Shown: positions 1-10,006 of the stretch, in pieces | Layout: every line of letters begins with the position of its first letter | Position numbering within the stretch: position 1 is the first letter of the stretch | Origin: Proteles cristata cristata | Lineage: Eukaryota; Chordata; Mammalia; Carnivora; Hyaenidae | DNA: 64,000 bases | Reading direction: 5' to 3' | Assembly (NCBI GenBank): GCA_017311185.1 | Contig: JAESUZ010002401.1 | Location: forward strand, 372,001-436,000 | Position numbers and translations under genes: made by a program | The notes under the pieces: model-generated | The model's database searches: none | Seen by the model: the letters and a program-made list of their open reading frames with translations, nothing else | Told to the model about the DNA's origin: nothing

Positions 1-866
1 CACATGAAATGCTTAGAACAAAAGCAGGACTACAGTGAGTATTCAGTACATGTTAGCTGTTTAGTTTTTTGGTTTCTGAGTGTTTTTCTTAAATTATGAA
101 AACTTGGTTACAATACCCTCATGTGTCTGTACATTGTGCTGTTTCTGGGCTTTACAAGAATTTCTTCTTACTTTAGTTCAGTGCATTTGAAATGACAGTT
201 TTAGGGCCATGTATTATCCACTCATGTTATGTATAGGCTATGATAATTAAATAGCTCTTTTGAAGAATAATGTTTTTTTCCTTGAATATAAAAATGGCAC
301 ACACTCATTGGCAAATAAGTGGCAAAATTTGGAAAATAATGAGAACTATAAGGAATTCTAGCCATCTAGAATGCAACCACCCAAACATTTTGATGTGTTA
401 TGTTTTCTATCTAAGTTTATTTGTGTGTGTATAGATATGTGGGTTTTATTTTCACAAATTAGGATTAGTGTATTTTTACATAAGATTAAAATTTAAGATT
501 AGTGTAAAATGTATCTTTTATTTTATAAAAAGCAAAAAAATAACTGTAGATAATAAAGCTTATCCTCTGGTAAATAGAGGATGGTATTTTGTCACTATAG
601 TCTCTTATGATTCCCTTTAATAAGCAACTACAGTAGATACATTGAACTTAAGTGGAAAAATACTTTCAAAATGTTTAAAGTGAAAGAAAATCCAACCTGA
701 TTTAAAAATACAATATCACCTACATGTAACTTGAGGAAGGATGTATGAGAATCAGTTTATTGTACTGTATTGTAAAGGCGTTCTGCTTTAACATGATAAT
801 GAATATGGACTACCTTTTTATATACCTTTCACTTTTAAGGCATGCAATTTTTCTATAAATTCAAAG
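1..866. other. AT-rich intergenic sequence, nothing recognised
   Basis: Unique-looking AT-rich DNA with no open frame worth reporting, no poly(A)-tailed element and no consensus I recognise. It ends exactly at the first copy of the target-site duplication of the L1 that follows. Confidence 0.6.
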
Positions 867-883
867 ATAAAGAAATCAAATCT

Positions 884-1717
884 TTTTTTTTTAGTTTTAC
901 AAATAGTTTATTGTCAAATTAGTTTCCACATAACACTCAGTGCTCATCCCCACAAGTGTCCTCCTCCATGCCCACCCCCCCTCCCCCGACATCCATCAGT
1001 CCTCAGTTTTTGTCAGCATTCAAGAGTCTCTCATGGTTTGCCTCTCTCCCTTTCCCCCACCATTTCCGCCCTTCTTCTCCCCCGTGGTCCTCTGTTAAGT
1101 TCCTCCTAATCCTCCTATACGTGCACACATATGATATTTGTCCTTCTCTGCCTGACTTATTTCGCTCAGCATAACACCCTCAAGGTCCATCCGTGTTGCT
1201 ACACATGGCCAGATTTCATTGTTTCTCATTGCTATGTAGTATTCCATGGTATAGATAAACCACATCTTCTTGATCCATTCATCTGTTGATGGACACTTAG
1301 GCTCTTTCCATGTTTTAGCTATTGTGGAGAGTGCTGCTATGAACATTGGGGTACATGTGCTCCTATGCATCAGCATTTCTGTATCCCTTGGGTAAATTCC
1401 TAGCAGTGCTATTGCTGGGTCATAGGGGAGTTCTATTGTTAGTTTCCTTAGGAACCTCCACACTGTTTTCCAGAGGGGCTGTACCAGTTTACATTCCCAC
1501 CAACAGTGTAGGAGGGTGCCCGTTTCTCCACATCCTCGCCAGCATCTAGAGTTCTCTGATTGGCTCATTTTAGCCACTCTGACTGGCGTGAGGTGGTATC
1601 TCAGTGTGGTTTTGATTTGTATTTCCCTGATGAGGAGCGATGCTGAGCATCGTTTCATGTGTCTGTTGGCCATCTGGATGTCCTCTTTGGAGAAGTGTCT
1701 GTTCATATCTTCTGCCC
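884..1717 (-). mobile_element. Young 5'-truncated L1 insertion with 17-bp target-site duplication
   Basis: The insertion reads 5' to 3' on the minus strand: the 5' break is at 1717, then the end of ORF2, a C-rich (on the plus strand) 3' UTR, and a poly(A) tail seen as the T-run from 883. The flanks ATAAAGAAATCAAATCT at 867-883 and 1718-1734 are identical, so both ends are fixed. Identical duplications and an uninterrupted ORF2 C-terminus make it one of the youngest L1s in the window. Confidence 0.92.
1095..1717 (-). pseudogene. Open C-terminal fragment of L1 ORF2 protein
   Basis: About 207 codons stay open from the 5' truncation point to the stop at 1095. They match the C-terminal part of L1 ORF2p, with landmarks such as [32 protein letters not shown] and [15 protein letters not shown]. 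The endonuclease and reverse transcriptase domains are absent through 5' truncation. The apparent initiator Met lies in flanking DNA (target-site duplication), so this is a gene fragment and not a functional gene. Confidence 0.85.
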
Positions 1718-1775
1718 ATAAAGAAATCAAATCTTAAAAAACTGAATACAAGTTGCAAAAATCAGTCTACAATCA

Positions 1776-1890
1776 GGGCATATGCACCCCAATGTTTATA
1801 GCAGTGCTATCGACAATAACCAAAGTATGGAAAGAGCCCAAATGCCCACTGACAGATGAATGGGTAAGAGAAGATGTGGCGCGCGCGCGT

Positions 1891-1929
<39 letters not shown>

Positions 1930-2356
1930 TACACTGGAGTATTATTTGGCAGTCAAAAAGAATGAAATCTTGCCATTTGCAACAACATGGGTGGAACTGG
2001 AGGGTACTATGTTAAGTGAAATAAGTCAGTCAGAGAAAAACAAATATCATGACTTCATTCATATGAGGAATTGAAGATACAAAGCAGATGAACATAAGGG
2101 AAGGGAGGCAAAAATAATATAAAAACAGGGAGGAGAAAAAAACATAAGGGACACTTACATACAGAGAACAAACTGAGGGTTGCTGTAGGGCTGCAGGTGC
2201 GGGGGTGGGCTAAATGGGCAAGGGGCTTTAAGGAAGACACTTGTTGGGATGAGCGCTGGGTGAGTCGCTGGAATCTACTCCTGAAAACATTATTGCACTA
2301 TATACTAACTAACTTGGGTGTAAATTAAAAATTAATTAATGTTTAAAAATATTTTT
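1776..2356 (+). mobile_element. 5'-truncated L1 3' end, plus strand
   Basis: This holds the last part of ORF2 (CTPMFIAVLSTI, EPKCPLTDEW) and the 3' UTR, ending near the A-rich stretch at 2340-2356. The imperfect flanks at 1757-1775 and 2357-2375 (AAAATCAG-T/C-CTA-C/A-AATCA) are its target-site duplication with two differences, so it is older than its neighbour at 884-1717. It lies in the opposite orientation and contains a CA microsatellite. Confidence 0.88.
1879..1926. repeat. (GC)n-(CA)n compound microsatellite
   Basis: A run of GCGCGCGCG followed by about 17 CA units. It lies inside the L1 ORF2 fragment, replacing coding sequence, and alternates purine and pyrimidine throughout (Z-DNA-prone). 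Confidence 0.95.
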
Positions 2357-2375
2357 AAAAATCAGCCTAAAATCA

Positions 2376-3695
2376 ACATATTTACCATATAATAATCAAT
2401 TCGAATAATTTTTGAGCCTGACACTCTCAATTAGGACAGAAAGAAGTAAAAAATAGTCTTGAACTTTCCGGAGTGGGTTTATTAGAGACAGCGATTCTGA
2501 AAATAATTTATTGTGTTGTAGCATAGAGCAAATGAGTAACATATTTTCTGTAGGATAAGGGATACACATAGGAATGAGGATTTTACCCAAGGAAAAATCC
2601 TATGGTATGGATTCATTTTGGAGGTATCAGTATTATTTTAAAATATATATATATTTCTTTGCTTTTTCTACTGAATGTGCCTATAAACAAACAGTGATAT
2701 CCAGTAACAATAAGCACAGCTAACTTCATTATTAAATTTCTAAGTACCATTCCCCAGTGAAAAGAACCAGGACGCCTGAGAAACAGTTAATTCCAGGTCT
2801 GAGGTAACTAAGTAGGGAAAGTACAAGGTGAATCAGTGCTCTTCTGAACAAGGAAGTGCTCAAAGACAAATAGGGGCATATCAACAGAACACTGTGGCTA
2901 GCTTGAAAGTGCTTCTTCTGGGCAAATTTGAGCATCAAAAAGAATAACAAATAGAAATGATTTGTAACAGTGTAAATAATAACACAAATTCCCCCTCCGG
3001 CCCAGATAGTCTGAGTAATAGGTAGTGGAGTTTGAGAGTTTGCATTTCGAGGCAGCTTGCAGGTACTGCTGAGGCTGCTGATCCAGGAACTTCAGTCTGA
3101 GTAGCACTCAATTATAAAACTTTGAGTTTAAAAAGTATCTATGAAGAGAGCGAGAGAGAGTGAGTGTCTGTGAGTCAAGAAGGGATCATCAGTGGATGCT
3201 AAACGCATTAAGAGAAAGGCTTTGGGAATAGGATATTCACACAGTCTCAAAATAAATTTCTCATATCAAATTACTTATTAAGAACAGAGGGGAAAGTTAC
3301 ATTTTTACCTTGGGAAATCTATTGGACACTATCATAAAGGAAGCGATCAAATTTAGCATTATTCATCAATAATGGGACTAACTGACACTATGTGCCTCCT
3401 TATGGATGCCATGGGAAGTAAATAAGCTGTGAAATATTCTTGCCAAAAATGTCTAACCTGAACTTAATTGTAAAGGAACAATCAGACAAATTCAGACTAT
3501 GGGACATTCTTTAATGATCTGGCCTGGAGTCTGCAAAAATTTCTAGGTCACAAAGAACTAGCAAAAGGCAGGGAAAGTACTCTAAAAGAGTGACGTAACC
3601 AAATGTGGTGGATCTTGGATGAGATGAGTTCTATAAATAAGTTCTATTTGGGGGAAATTTGATTATGGACTATTAGATGACATTTGGTTAATGCT
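2376..3695. other. Unique AT-rich sequence, nothing recognised
   Basis: No repeat consensus or coding signal identified. It contains a short (TA)n run near 2642 and a purine-rich GA tract at 3145-3165. The small open frames in it are no longer than chance. Confidence 0.5.
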
Positions 3696-3699
3696 TTAA

Positions 3700-3985
3700 C
3701 TTTTATGTGTAATAATGGCATGTTTATATGAGAGAATGTCCATTCTAAAGAGATAGATGATTAAGTATTTAGGTATGAAGTATCAGGATGATAGTGTGTA
3801 TGTGTGTGTGTCTGGAGGGGGGGGGAGGGAAAGATAAAGGAAGAGCCCAAATATGGCCAAAATTGCTACAATTAGTGAATTTAGGTGACAAGTACACCTA
3901 TGTTAATTGTACTCTTCTTTCAAGTTTTCTGAAGACGTGAAATTTTTCACAGTAAAAGGTTGAAGAAAAATTAAATTCCCCTTTT
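3700..3985 (+). mobile_element. Probable ancient L1M-type 3' end
   Basis: The segment around 3850-3970 (ATATGGCCAAAATTGCTACAA, then TGTACTCTTCTTTCAAGTTTTC, then TTTTTCACAGTAAAAGGTTGAA) resembles the 3' UTR of old L1M elements. A short TG run and a G9 run (about 3797-3830) sit inside it. No target-site duplication was found. Assigned by eye. Confidence 0.4.
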
Positions 3986-3989
3986 GTTT

Positions 3990-4424
3990 CCTGTTCTGGG
4001 GTAAGAGACAGGGAAGAGGGAATTTATGAGGAAAAGAAGCCTGGGCAAAGGAGGGTTTCAGGACACATGGGAGGAACAAGAAGCATGACCCTAATTTAGG
4101 GTAATTAACAGTGGTGACTGTCAAAACCTCCAAGTCTCCACAGTTTAACACAATCAAAGTTTATTTCTCGCTCAAGTCATTCTAGTCCAAGACTCACAGA
4201 GGTGAAGTATACCGCGTAAAAGCCAAAACAAGTGACAAACCAGAATTCCCACCTGGTTGTGGCTCCAAAGCCTATATGTTCATTCCAGTCTAGCACACTG
4301 CCCCTAAGGACCCTGAGGTTAGAATGAGAGTGTTTTGGGTCGAAATGTGTCATTTTTTTTTCCATTATTGGATCCATATTCCATCTCAAGATGGAGGCTG
4401 AGGCCCTAACAAGACCTCACTTTA
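3990..4424. other. Unique sequence, nothing recognised
   Basis: Purine-rich start, then ordinary sequence. No repeat or gene signal seen. Confidence 0.45.
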
Positions 4425-5060
4425 TGGTTCAGACCATTCATTCATTCTACAAATACCTTTTAAATACCTTTTGTGTCCTAAGCACTATTCTAGGATACAA
4501 CAGTGAACAAGGTCCCTGCTCCCATGAAATTTACCTTCTAGAGAGGGAAGAAACAGTAAATGAGCAAATGATATACTTTAAAGCCATGTTAAATTCTATG
4601 TAAAATAATAAAACAGAGTAAGGGGTAGGGAGTAGCAGGGATGAGGAGGTTCACTTAGATAAGGATTCAGTGAAGTGCAGTGCATATTTGGTTGGAAACG
4701 TGAAGGACATGAAGCTGTGAACCATCTGTAGAAAGTATATTCTGAGCTGAGAAAGCAGCAAGTGTAAGGGCCCCGAGGTTGTAACAAATTAGGAATGATA
4801 GAGGGAAGTGTGACTGTCGGGGAGTGAGGTGGGAGAAGTAGGAAGCAGGGACCAGATGGGATAAGAAATGAATAGAGACAGGGTTGTAAGGCAGGACAGT
4901 GATGGGATCTGTCATTTTTAGACCTCTCCTATGTGGAGAATGTAGCCAGCCAGGTGAGAATTGGTGGTGGCCTTGTAGCGATGGGGATTGAGAAGCAGCC
5001 AGAAGGGAGATGTATTTAGGAGGGAGAGCTGGGTTTTTGGCCTAAGAAGTACCCTAGCCA
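4425..5060 (-). mobile_element. L2 LINE fragment
   Basis: From CATTCATTCTACAAATACC through CCTAAGCACTATTCTAGGATACA, GAACAAGGTCCCTGCTCCCA and AAGTGTAAGGGCCCCGAGG the order follows the reverse complement of the L2 3' region. Heavily diverged and without target-site duplication, as expected for L2. The last 100 bases are less certain. Confidence 0.7.
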
Positions 5061-5219
5061 GTCCTATTTGATTTATAGAAACAAAGAAATTTAATGGTAA
5101 AAGTGCATGTGCCACATCATTGTTAAATTCATTGTTGATAATAATTACATTCCAGTATTTAAAAAATACTGGAAATCAGAGGACTAGGATTAATAACTGT
5201 TTAATCAGTTCTCCGTATC

Positions 5220-5413
5220 TTTTTTTCAACATTTATTTATTCTTGAGAGACAGAGAGACAGAGCATGAGCCTAAGAGGGAGACACAATCAGAAGCAGGCT
5301 CCAGGCTCTGAGCTGTCAGCACAGAGCCTGTTGTGGGGCTCAACCTCACAAACCGTGAGATCATGAGTTGAGCCAAAATTGGATGCTTAACCAACTGAGC
5401 CACCCAGGCACCC
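5220..5413 (-). mobile_element. CAN-SINE (felid SINEC type)
   Basis: Tail T-run at 5220 and tRNA-related head ending CACCCAGGCACCCC at 5413. Its target CAGTTCTCCGTATC (5206-5219) recurs as CAGTTCTTCATATC at 5414-5427. Confidence 0.93.
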
Positions 5414-5427
5414 CAGTTCTTCATATC

Positions 5428-5605
5428 ATTTTAAACTTTCTTTTTTTAGAGAAAGAGAGAAAGAGCATGAGCAGGGGAGAGGGACAGAGGGAGAGAGAGA
5501 GGGAATTTCAGACAGGCTCCATGCCGTGTGGAGCCTGATGTAGGGCTCTATCCCATGACTGGGAGATCATGACCTAAGCTGAAATCAAAAGCCACCCAGG
5601 TGCCC
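5428..5605 (-). mobile_element. Older CAN-SINE sharing a target site with its neighbour
   Basis: A diverged copy with a shortened head (GCCACCCAGGTGCCCC). It is bounded by CAGTTCTTCATATC at 5414-5427 and again at 5606-5619, so this and the SINE at 5220-5413 entered at the same 14-bp site. Confidence 0.88.
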
Positions 5606-5619
5606 CAGTTCTTCATATC

Positions 5620-5860
5620 TTTAAAATACTATTGACAATATTTGTTTTGCCTCCTTATAAATTTTTGAGAGAAAAAAATGAGGTAATATTTGTGAAAATA
5701 CTACTCATGGTTAAGTCATCCAGTAACTCACCTTTATATTTGTGTGGCATTTCCAGGTAAAATGTACTTTCTCATGCTTGAAGTAGTTTAATCTGCTAAT
5801 AGTCAACACTAGCCTAGACATATGGACTGAAAATTCTGTGACATTTTATCCCAAATTATG
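5620..5860. other. Unique AT-rich spacer
   Basis: No repeat or gene signal seen. Confidence 0.4.
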
Positions 5861-5874
5861 TTAAAATACTCATT

Positions 5875-6068
5875 CGTGGGGCATGTGGGTAGCTCAGTCA
5901 GCTGAGCATCAGATCCTGATTTCAGCTCAGGTCATGATCTCATGACCTGAGTCAGTATCTCCACTCACAGTGGAGCCTACATGGGATTCCCTTTCCCTCT
6001 CTCTCTGCCCCTCTCCTGTACTCTCACTCTCTCTTTCTCTCTCAAAATAAACAAATATAAATGTTTTT
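5875..6068 (+). mobile_element. CAN-SINE
   Basis: Head GGGGCATGTGGGTAGCTCAG, internal GGTCATGATCTCATGACC, CT-rich stretch and AATAAACAAA tail. Imperfect target-site duplication TTAAAATACTCATT / TTAAAAATGCTCATT at 5861-5874 and 6069-6083. Confidence 0.9.
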
Positions 6069-6116
6069 TTAAAAATGCTCATTAGCACTTCCAGAGGAGA
6101 AGTCTGTCTTTTGCAC

Positions 6117-6183
6117 CCTCCCACTCCCCGCCCGTCTCTCCCTCTATCTCTCTCTCACTTTCTCTCTCATTCTCCCTCTTTCA
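6117..6183. repeat. CT-rich low-complexity tract
   Basis: Interrupted (CT)n/(CTCC)n with no SINE head. It may be a remnant of a SINE pyrimidine stretch. Confidence 0.6.
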
Positions 6184-6319
6184 CTCTGAAATAAAATTGT
6201 AATACATGTTACATATATAATATTAAAGTGCACAGTGTGATGATTTGATATACATATACATTATGAAAGGATTCCCACAATTGAGTTAACACATCCTCCA
6301 TCACCTTCCATAGTTACTT

Positions 6320-6528
6320 TTTAAAATAAAGTTTCCTTATTTATTTTGAGAGAGAGTGCACGCGCACACAGACGCACTAGTGAGGGAGAGATGGAGAGAG
6401 GAATCCTAAGAAGGCTCCATGCTGTCAGTTCAGACCCTGACTTGGGACTCAGTCTCATGAACCGTGAAATCATGACCTGAGCCAACATCAAGAGTTGGAC
6501 ACTTAACTGACTGAGCCACCCAGGAGCC
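6320..6528 (-). mobile_element. CAN-SINE inside an L1
   Basis: Target-site duplication CCATAGTTACTT at 6308-6319 and 6529-6540 lies in the L1 3' UTR. A small alternating CGCGCACACAGACGCAC motif sits in its pyrimidine-stretch region. Confidence 0.93.
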
Positions 6529-7104
6529 CCATAGTTACTTCCATTTTTTAAATGAGAATACTTAAGATTTACTCTCTTAGCAAATTTCAAGTATGCAAGA
6601 CAGTATTATTAACTGTAGTCACTATGCTATACCTTAGATTCTCAGAACGTATTTATCTTATAACTGAAAGTTAGTACCCTGTTATCAACCGCTCCCCATT
6701 TTCCCCATCCCCCAACCCCAATCTCTGGCAACCACCCATCTACTTTCTGTTTCTATAAGTTTGACTTCTTTAGATTCCACATATAAGTGAAATCATATAG
6801 CATTTGTCTTTCTCTGTCTGACTTATTTCACTTAACATAATGCCCAGAAGTTTCATTCGTGTTGTTGCAGATACCAGGATTTCCCATTTTTATGGCTGAA
6901 AAATATTTCATTGTATATACATACCACATTTTCTTTATGCATTTATCCATTGATGGATGCTTAGGTTGTTTCCATGTTTTGACTGTTGTGAACAATGTTG
7001 CAATTAATATGGAAGTGTACATATCTCTTCAAGGTAGTAATTTCATTTCCTTTAGATATATACCCAGTAGTAGAATTGCTGGATCATATGGTGGTTCTAC
7101 TTTT

Positions 7105-7340
7105 TTTTTTTTAATTTTTTAATGTTTTATTTATTTTTCAGAGAGAGAGAGAGAGACAAAGAGAGACAGCATGAACAGGGGAGGATCAGAGAGAGAGGGA
7201 TGTACAGAATCTGAAATAGGCTCCAGGCTCTGAGCTAGCTGTCAATACAGAGCCCAACGCGGGGCTCGAACCCACAAACCTTGAGATCATGACCTGAACT
7301 GAAGTCGGATGCTTAACCGACTGAGCCACCCAGGCACCCC
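7105..7340 (-). mobile_element. CAN-SINE inside L1 ORF2
   Basis: Perfect 17-bp target-site duplication ATGGTGGTTCTACTTTT at 7088-7104 and 7341-7357. It carries the GAGCTAGCTGTC variant shared by several SINEs here. Confidence 0.96.
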
Positions 7341-7376
7341 ATGGTGGTTCTACTTTTAACCTAGCCTGGATTTATT

Positions 7377-7481
7377 ATTATTATTTTTTTTAAGTAGTCT
7401 CTACACCCAGTACAGAGTTCAGCTTACAGTCCAGAGATCAAGAGTCACATGATGCGCCAACTGAGCCAGCAAGGTGCCCTA
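7377..7481 (-). mobile_element. Short old tRNA-Lys-type SINE
   Basis: About 105 bp in the older SINEC form: AGTAGTCTCTACACCCAGTAC, GAGATCAAGAGTCACATGATG, CCAACTGAGCCAGCAAGGTGCCC. The CT-rich stretch of the younger family is absent. Flanked by AGCCTGGATTTATT / AGCCTGGATCTATT. Confidence 0.75.
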
Positions 7482-7554
7482 AGCCTGGATCTATTCTTAA
7501 TTGTGCACTGTGAGCTCATTGAAGACAGACACCATACCTTATTTACAAAACAGT

Positions 7555-7820
7555 ATGACAAGTAACACTACTGGCCTTGAAGTTAAACAGATGAGTTTGA
7601 ATTTTGGCTCTGCCATTCCCCAGTTAAAATTCCAAGTAGTGTTTTTGTGGTTGTTATTGTTGCCTTGTTTAGTCTCAGTAATCTGGTCTGTGAAATTGAC
7701 ATAATAATGCTGACTCCTCTCCAGGCAGTTGTGAACATTAAATGAGAAGATGTATGAAAGCGATAATAGTTACCGTTGGTTGAATACCTGGCACAGATAA
7801 GGAGCTATTATCATGTGTAT
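7555..7820 (+). mobile_element. MIR SINE
   Basis: The core TTTGAATTTTGGCTCTGCCATT and 3' part TGAACATTAAATGAGAAGATG ... TACCTGGCACAGATAAGGAGCT follow MIR order with heavy divergence. Confidence 0.75.
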
Positions 7821-7829
7821 GTCTACTTT

Positions 7830-8670
7830 ATTATTTGAATCCCTACCATGCAGCATCTTTGCTATAAAGACATCAGGTCTTTGCTATAAAGATCATGGCT
7901 AAGGTGAGAGAAAGAAACCATGAGAGGTATTTAGGGTCTAGCACCCTTGGTTTACTGGACTTTTATTTTCCCCTGTGACCTTAAGATTTGAAACCACAGG
8001 GGCTGCTGTTGAGGCTTGAGGCCTTCTTCTTCTAGCCCAAATGAGCTTTGTTAGAGGTGGGGCAGGAAGAAAAGGGTCATCTCTTAGGACCAGAACCTCC
8101 CTGGGCATTTTGAGCCTCTCAGGGGAATTCCAATTCAATCTCTAGTTCCTTCTCCCCTCCCTCACAGTAGCTCTGCAGGGTCTCCCAGTAACTGGAACTT
8201 CCAGTGACTAACCTCCACCTTCATGGGTCCCCAGGAGTTGGGGACCTTCTTAAACACTGCCTCCTGCATGAAGCACTTCCTGTTTTCCCAGGTCAGAAAG
8301 AGTCTCTTCTGTTATAACATAGCACTTTTGCCTTATTCTAGCTACTAACTTTTAAGTTGTTTCCTCCTGTGTATTGCAGGGTCTCTGAGATTAAAGTCTG
8401 GCTCTGTTTCCTGTTTGATCGGTACAGTGAGCTATACATATATTCCCAAATAACAACTGTTACACCGAATTCTACAGAAGCCAGTCTTGGGACTATAGCC
8501 TCAAGCTGAGCGATAAACCCAGGTCTTGCCCTAAACTCTAAGGTGCTTTAATATATAAACTTTTATATATGAACTTCTCCCTGTGCTAGTGGGAAGTTAC
8601 CAGCCTGGATTTCATTGTTTGACTCATTGTAGGAAACTCCCAGCAATAGATTTCAAGAAGTTGGTAGGAA
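7830..8670. other. Mostly unique sequence with possible L2 remnant
   Basis: A 15-bp direct repeat (TCTTTGCTATAAAGA) occurs at 7856 and 7878. The stretch at about 8200-8420 (CATGAAGCACTTCCTG ... CATAGCACTTTTGCC ... CTCTGAGATTAAAGTCTGG) may be a diverged L2 on the plus strand. Nothing coding. It lies just beyond the inferred 3' end of ARL14. Confidence 0.35.
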
Positions 8671-8678
8671 TCCAGGAA

Positions 8679-8716
8679 ACACACACACATACACAAACAC
8701 ACAAAATAACTTTATT
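8679..8716 (-). terminator. Candidate ARL14 polyadenylation site
   Basis: Read on the minus strand, AATAAA (plus-strand TTTATT, 8711-8716) is followed within about 10-30 bases by a GU-rich stretch made by an imperfect CA repeat (8679-8703). That is the arrangement of a poly(A) signal with its downstream element. Cleavage near 8695 would give a 3' UTR of about 480 bases. Weaker AATAAA copies lie at 8776-8781 and 8919-8924. Inferred; no transcript data were available. Confidence 0.5.
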
Positions 8717-9182
8717 TAGGGCGTAGAGATTTACAAAATGTTAACATCAAACTTTTTCCTCTCCATAATTGAAAGTTTATTTTTTACTTGCTATTCCATA
8801 GGAGCCTGGTGGAAATTCAAGACTGTAACAGCTGGAAACCATCTAAAAGAATGTTGACCCTACCAGCATTTTACTCAAACTTTGTTCTAGTAGTCATATA
8901 AAAATAATAAAACAATAGTTTATTTGGTCCCAAACATGATTATTCTGATTCATCCAACACGCACAAAATTATAAAATTTTCAATTATCATTACCACAAAG
9001 TTTACTAACATGCCTGGCCAAAAATATTTTCTAGATATTATTCTAAGTTATTTAGCTGAATTTAGGTGAAATAACATATCTTAGGAAAAATTTGCTAACG
9101 CAGCAACTTGCTTTTCTCACTTGGCATTGAAAAAGAAATTTACCCTTTTACCTTCACCACTAAGTCTTTCACTGTTTGAACC

Positions 9183-9761
9183 TCAGTTCTGCTTGAAGAA
9201 TGCCAAGGTGTCTCCTCTTGATTTCATGCGGCTTTTCACAAATCCAGTCAGTTTCCTGAACCCCTCCATCAGCCCGTCCCCAGTGATGGCACAGCAGGGC
9301 TGCACATACCAGCTCCTGTCACTGCACAGCTTCTTCACTCTGAACATTCTCGTGATGTCCTCGGCAGATAGAGCTCCAGGCACATCTTGTTTGTTGGCTA
9401 ATAGGACGATAGGCACATTTTTAATGTGCTCATTCTTCAAAATGTGCTTCAGCTCTCTCCTGGAGTCTTCCAGCCGTTGTTTGTCCGTACTATCCACGAC
9501 ATACATCAGCCCATCCGTGTTCTCACAGTAGTGCTCCCACACAGTTCTCATCTTCTCCTGTCCTCCAATATCCCAGACCGTGAGCGAAAGACTGTTTTCC
9601 AACTCGATCATCTCCACGTTGAATCCTATTGTTGGGATGGTCGTGATATCCTTAGCAAGCTTCAATTTGTAAAGGAGGGTAGACTTCCCAGCTGAGTCAA
9701 GTCCCAGAAGGAGAATCTGGGCTTGCTTGGTTTTGGGGTTTTTAGAACTCAGTAGACCCAT
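9183..9761 (-). CDS. ARL14: ADP-ribosylation factor-like GTPase 14 (ARL14/ARF7)
   Basis: An intact single-exon frame of 192 codons, the usual length for ARL14. Gly2 with Ser6 fits N-myristoylation, so membrane anchoring is expected. All GTP-binding boxes are visible: P-loop GLDSAGKST at residues 20-28, switch I Thr44 in IPTIGFN, WDIGGQ at 63-68, NKQD at 123-126 and the CAIT box at 157-160; the C-terminus ends FFKQN. The start is the first ATG and has A at -3 and G at +4. Known of the family: ARL14 is a small ARF-like GTPase that, with its effector ARL14EP and the motor MYO1E, controls movement of MHC class II vesicles in dendritic cells; it is also expressed in gut-type epithelium. It has no close neighbour gene here. 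Identity is very secure; other ARFs lack this C-terminus. Open frames on the opposite strand are shadows. Confidence 0.98.
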   Translation of the reverse strand: MGLLSSKNPKTKQAQILLLGLDSAGKSTLLYKLKLAKDITTIPTIGFNVEMIELENSLSLTVWDIGGQEKMRTVWEHYCENTDGLMYVVDSTDKQRLEDSRRELKHILKNEHIKNVPIVLLANKQDVPGALSAEDITRMFRVKKLCSDRSWYVQPCCAITGDGLMEGFRKLTGFVKSRMKSRGDTLAFFKQN

Positions 9762-9873
9762 CTTAGAGGTTTTTTTCTCTCTTCAAAGACCTTTTCTTTT
9801 GATCAAGGACAATGTTTATTCTCCACGTCTCACATGAAAATAATAGGAGGAAAGAAGATAGCAAGTGCTTCAT

Positions 9874-10006
9874 GTTATATTTTAAGACTGGGAATTTGTG
9901 TGCATTTATGTTCAAGCTTATCAACTTGACTATAGGTCACTGCAAACAGTGTTTTATTTGCAGTCCCAGCCAATCCTGAGGAGTCTGGTGTGAGTAAGCA
10001 GCCAAT
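9874..10006 (-). promoter_or_regulatory. Possible ARL14 promoter elements
   Basis: Minus-strand TAAAATATAAC (9874-9884) could serve as a TATA-like box with a start near 9845, giving a short 5' UTR. Further upstream two CCAAT pentamers occur on the plus strand at 9970-9974 and 10002-10006, 32 bp apart (about three helical turns), each inside CAGCCAAT. A forkhead-like TGTTTATTC lies at 9813-9821. These are motif matches only. Confidence 0.25.

Larger units (their letters stand above)
6196..7376 (-). mobile_element. L1MA/L1MB-type element 3' end
   Basis: The order of landmarks (CACAATTGAGTTAACACATCC, CAGTATTATTAACTGTAGTC, TCTCTGGCAACCACCCATC, TAGATTCCACATATAAGTGA, ATTGCTGGATCATATGG) follows the reverse complement of the 3' UTR and ORF2 C-terminus of middle-aged L1MA/MB elements. 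Two SINEs (6320-6528 and 7105-7340) interrupt it, so the L1 predates them. It is 5' truncated near 7376. Confidence 0.85.

Noticed and set aside
9121..9695. Plus-strand open frames of 136 and 89 codons over ARL14
   Set aside because: Antisense shadows of the conserved GTPase frame, with no family resemblance of their own.
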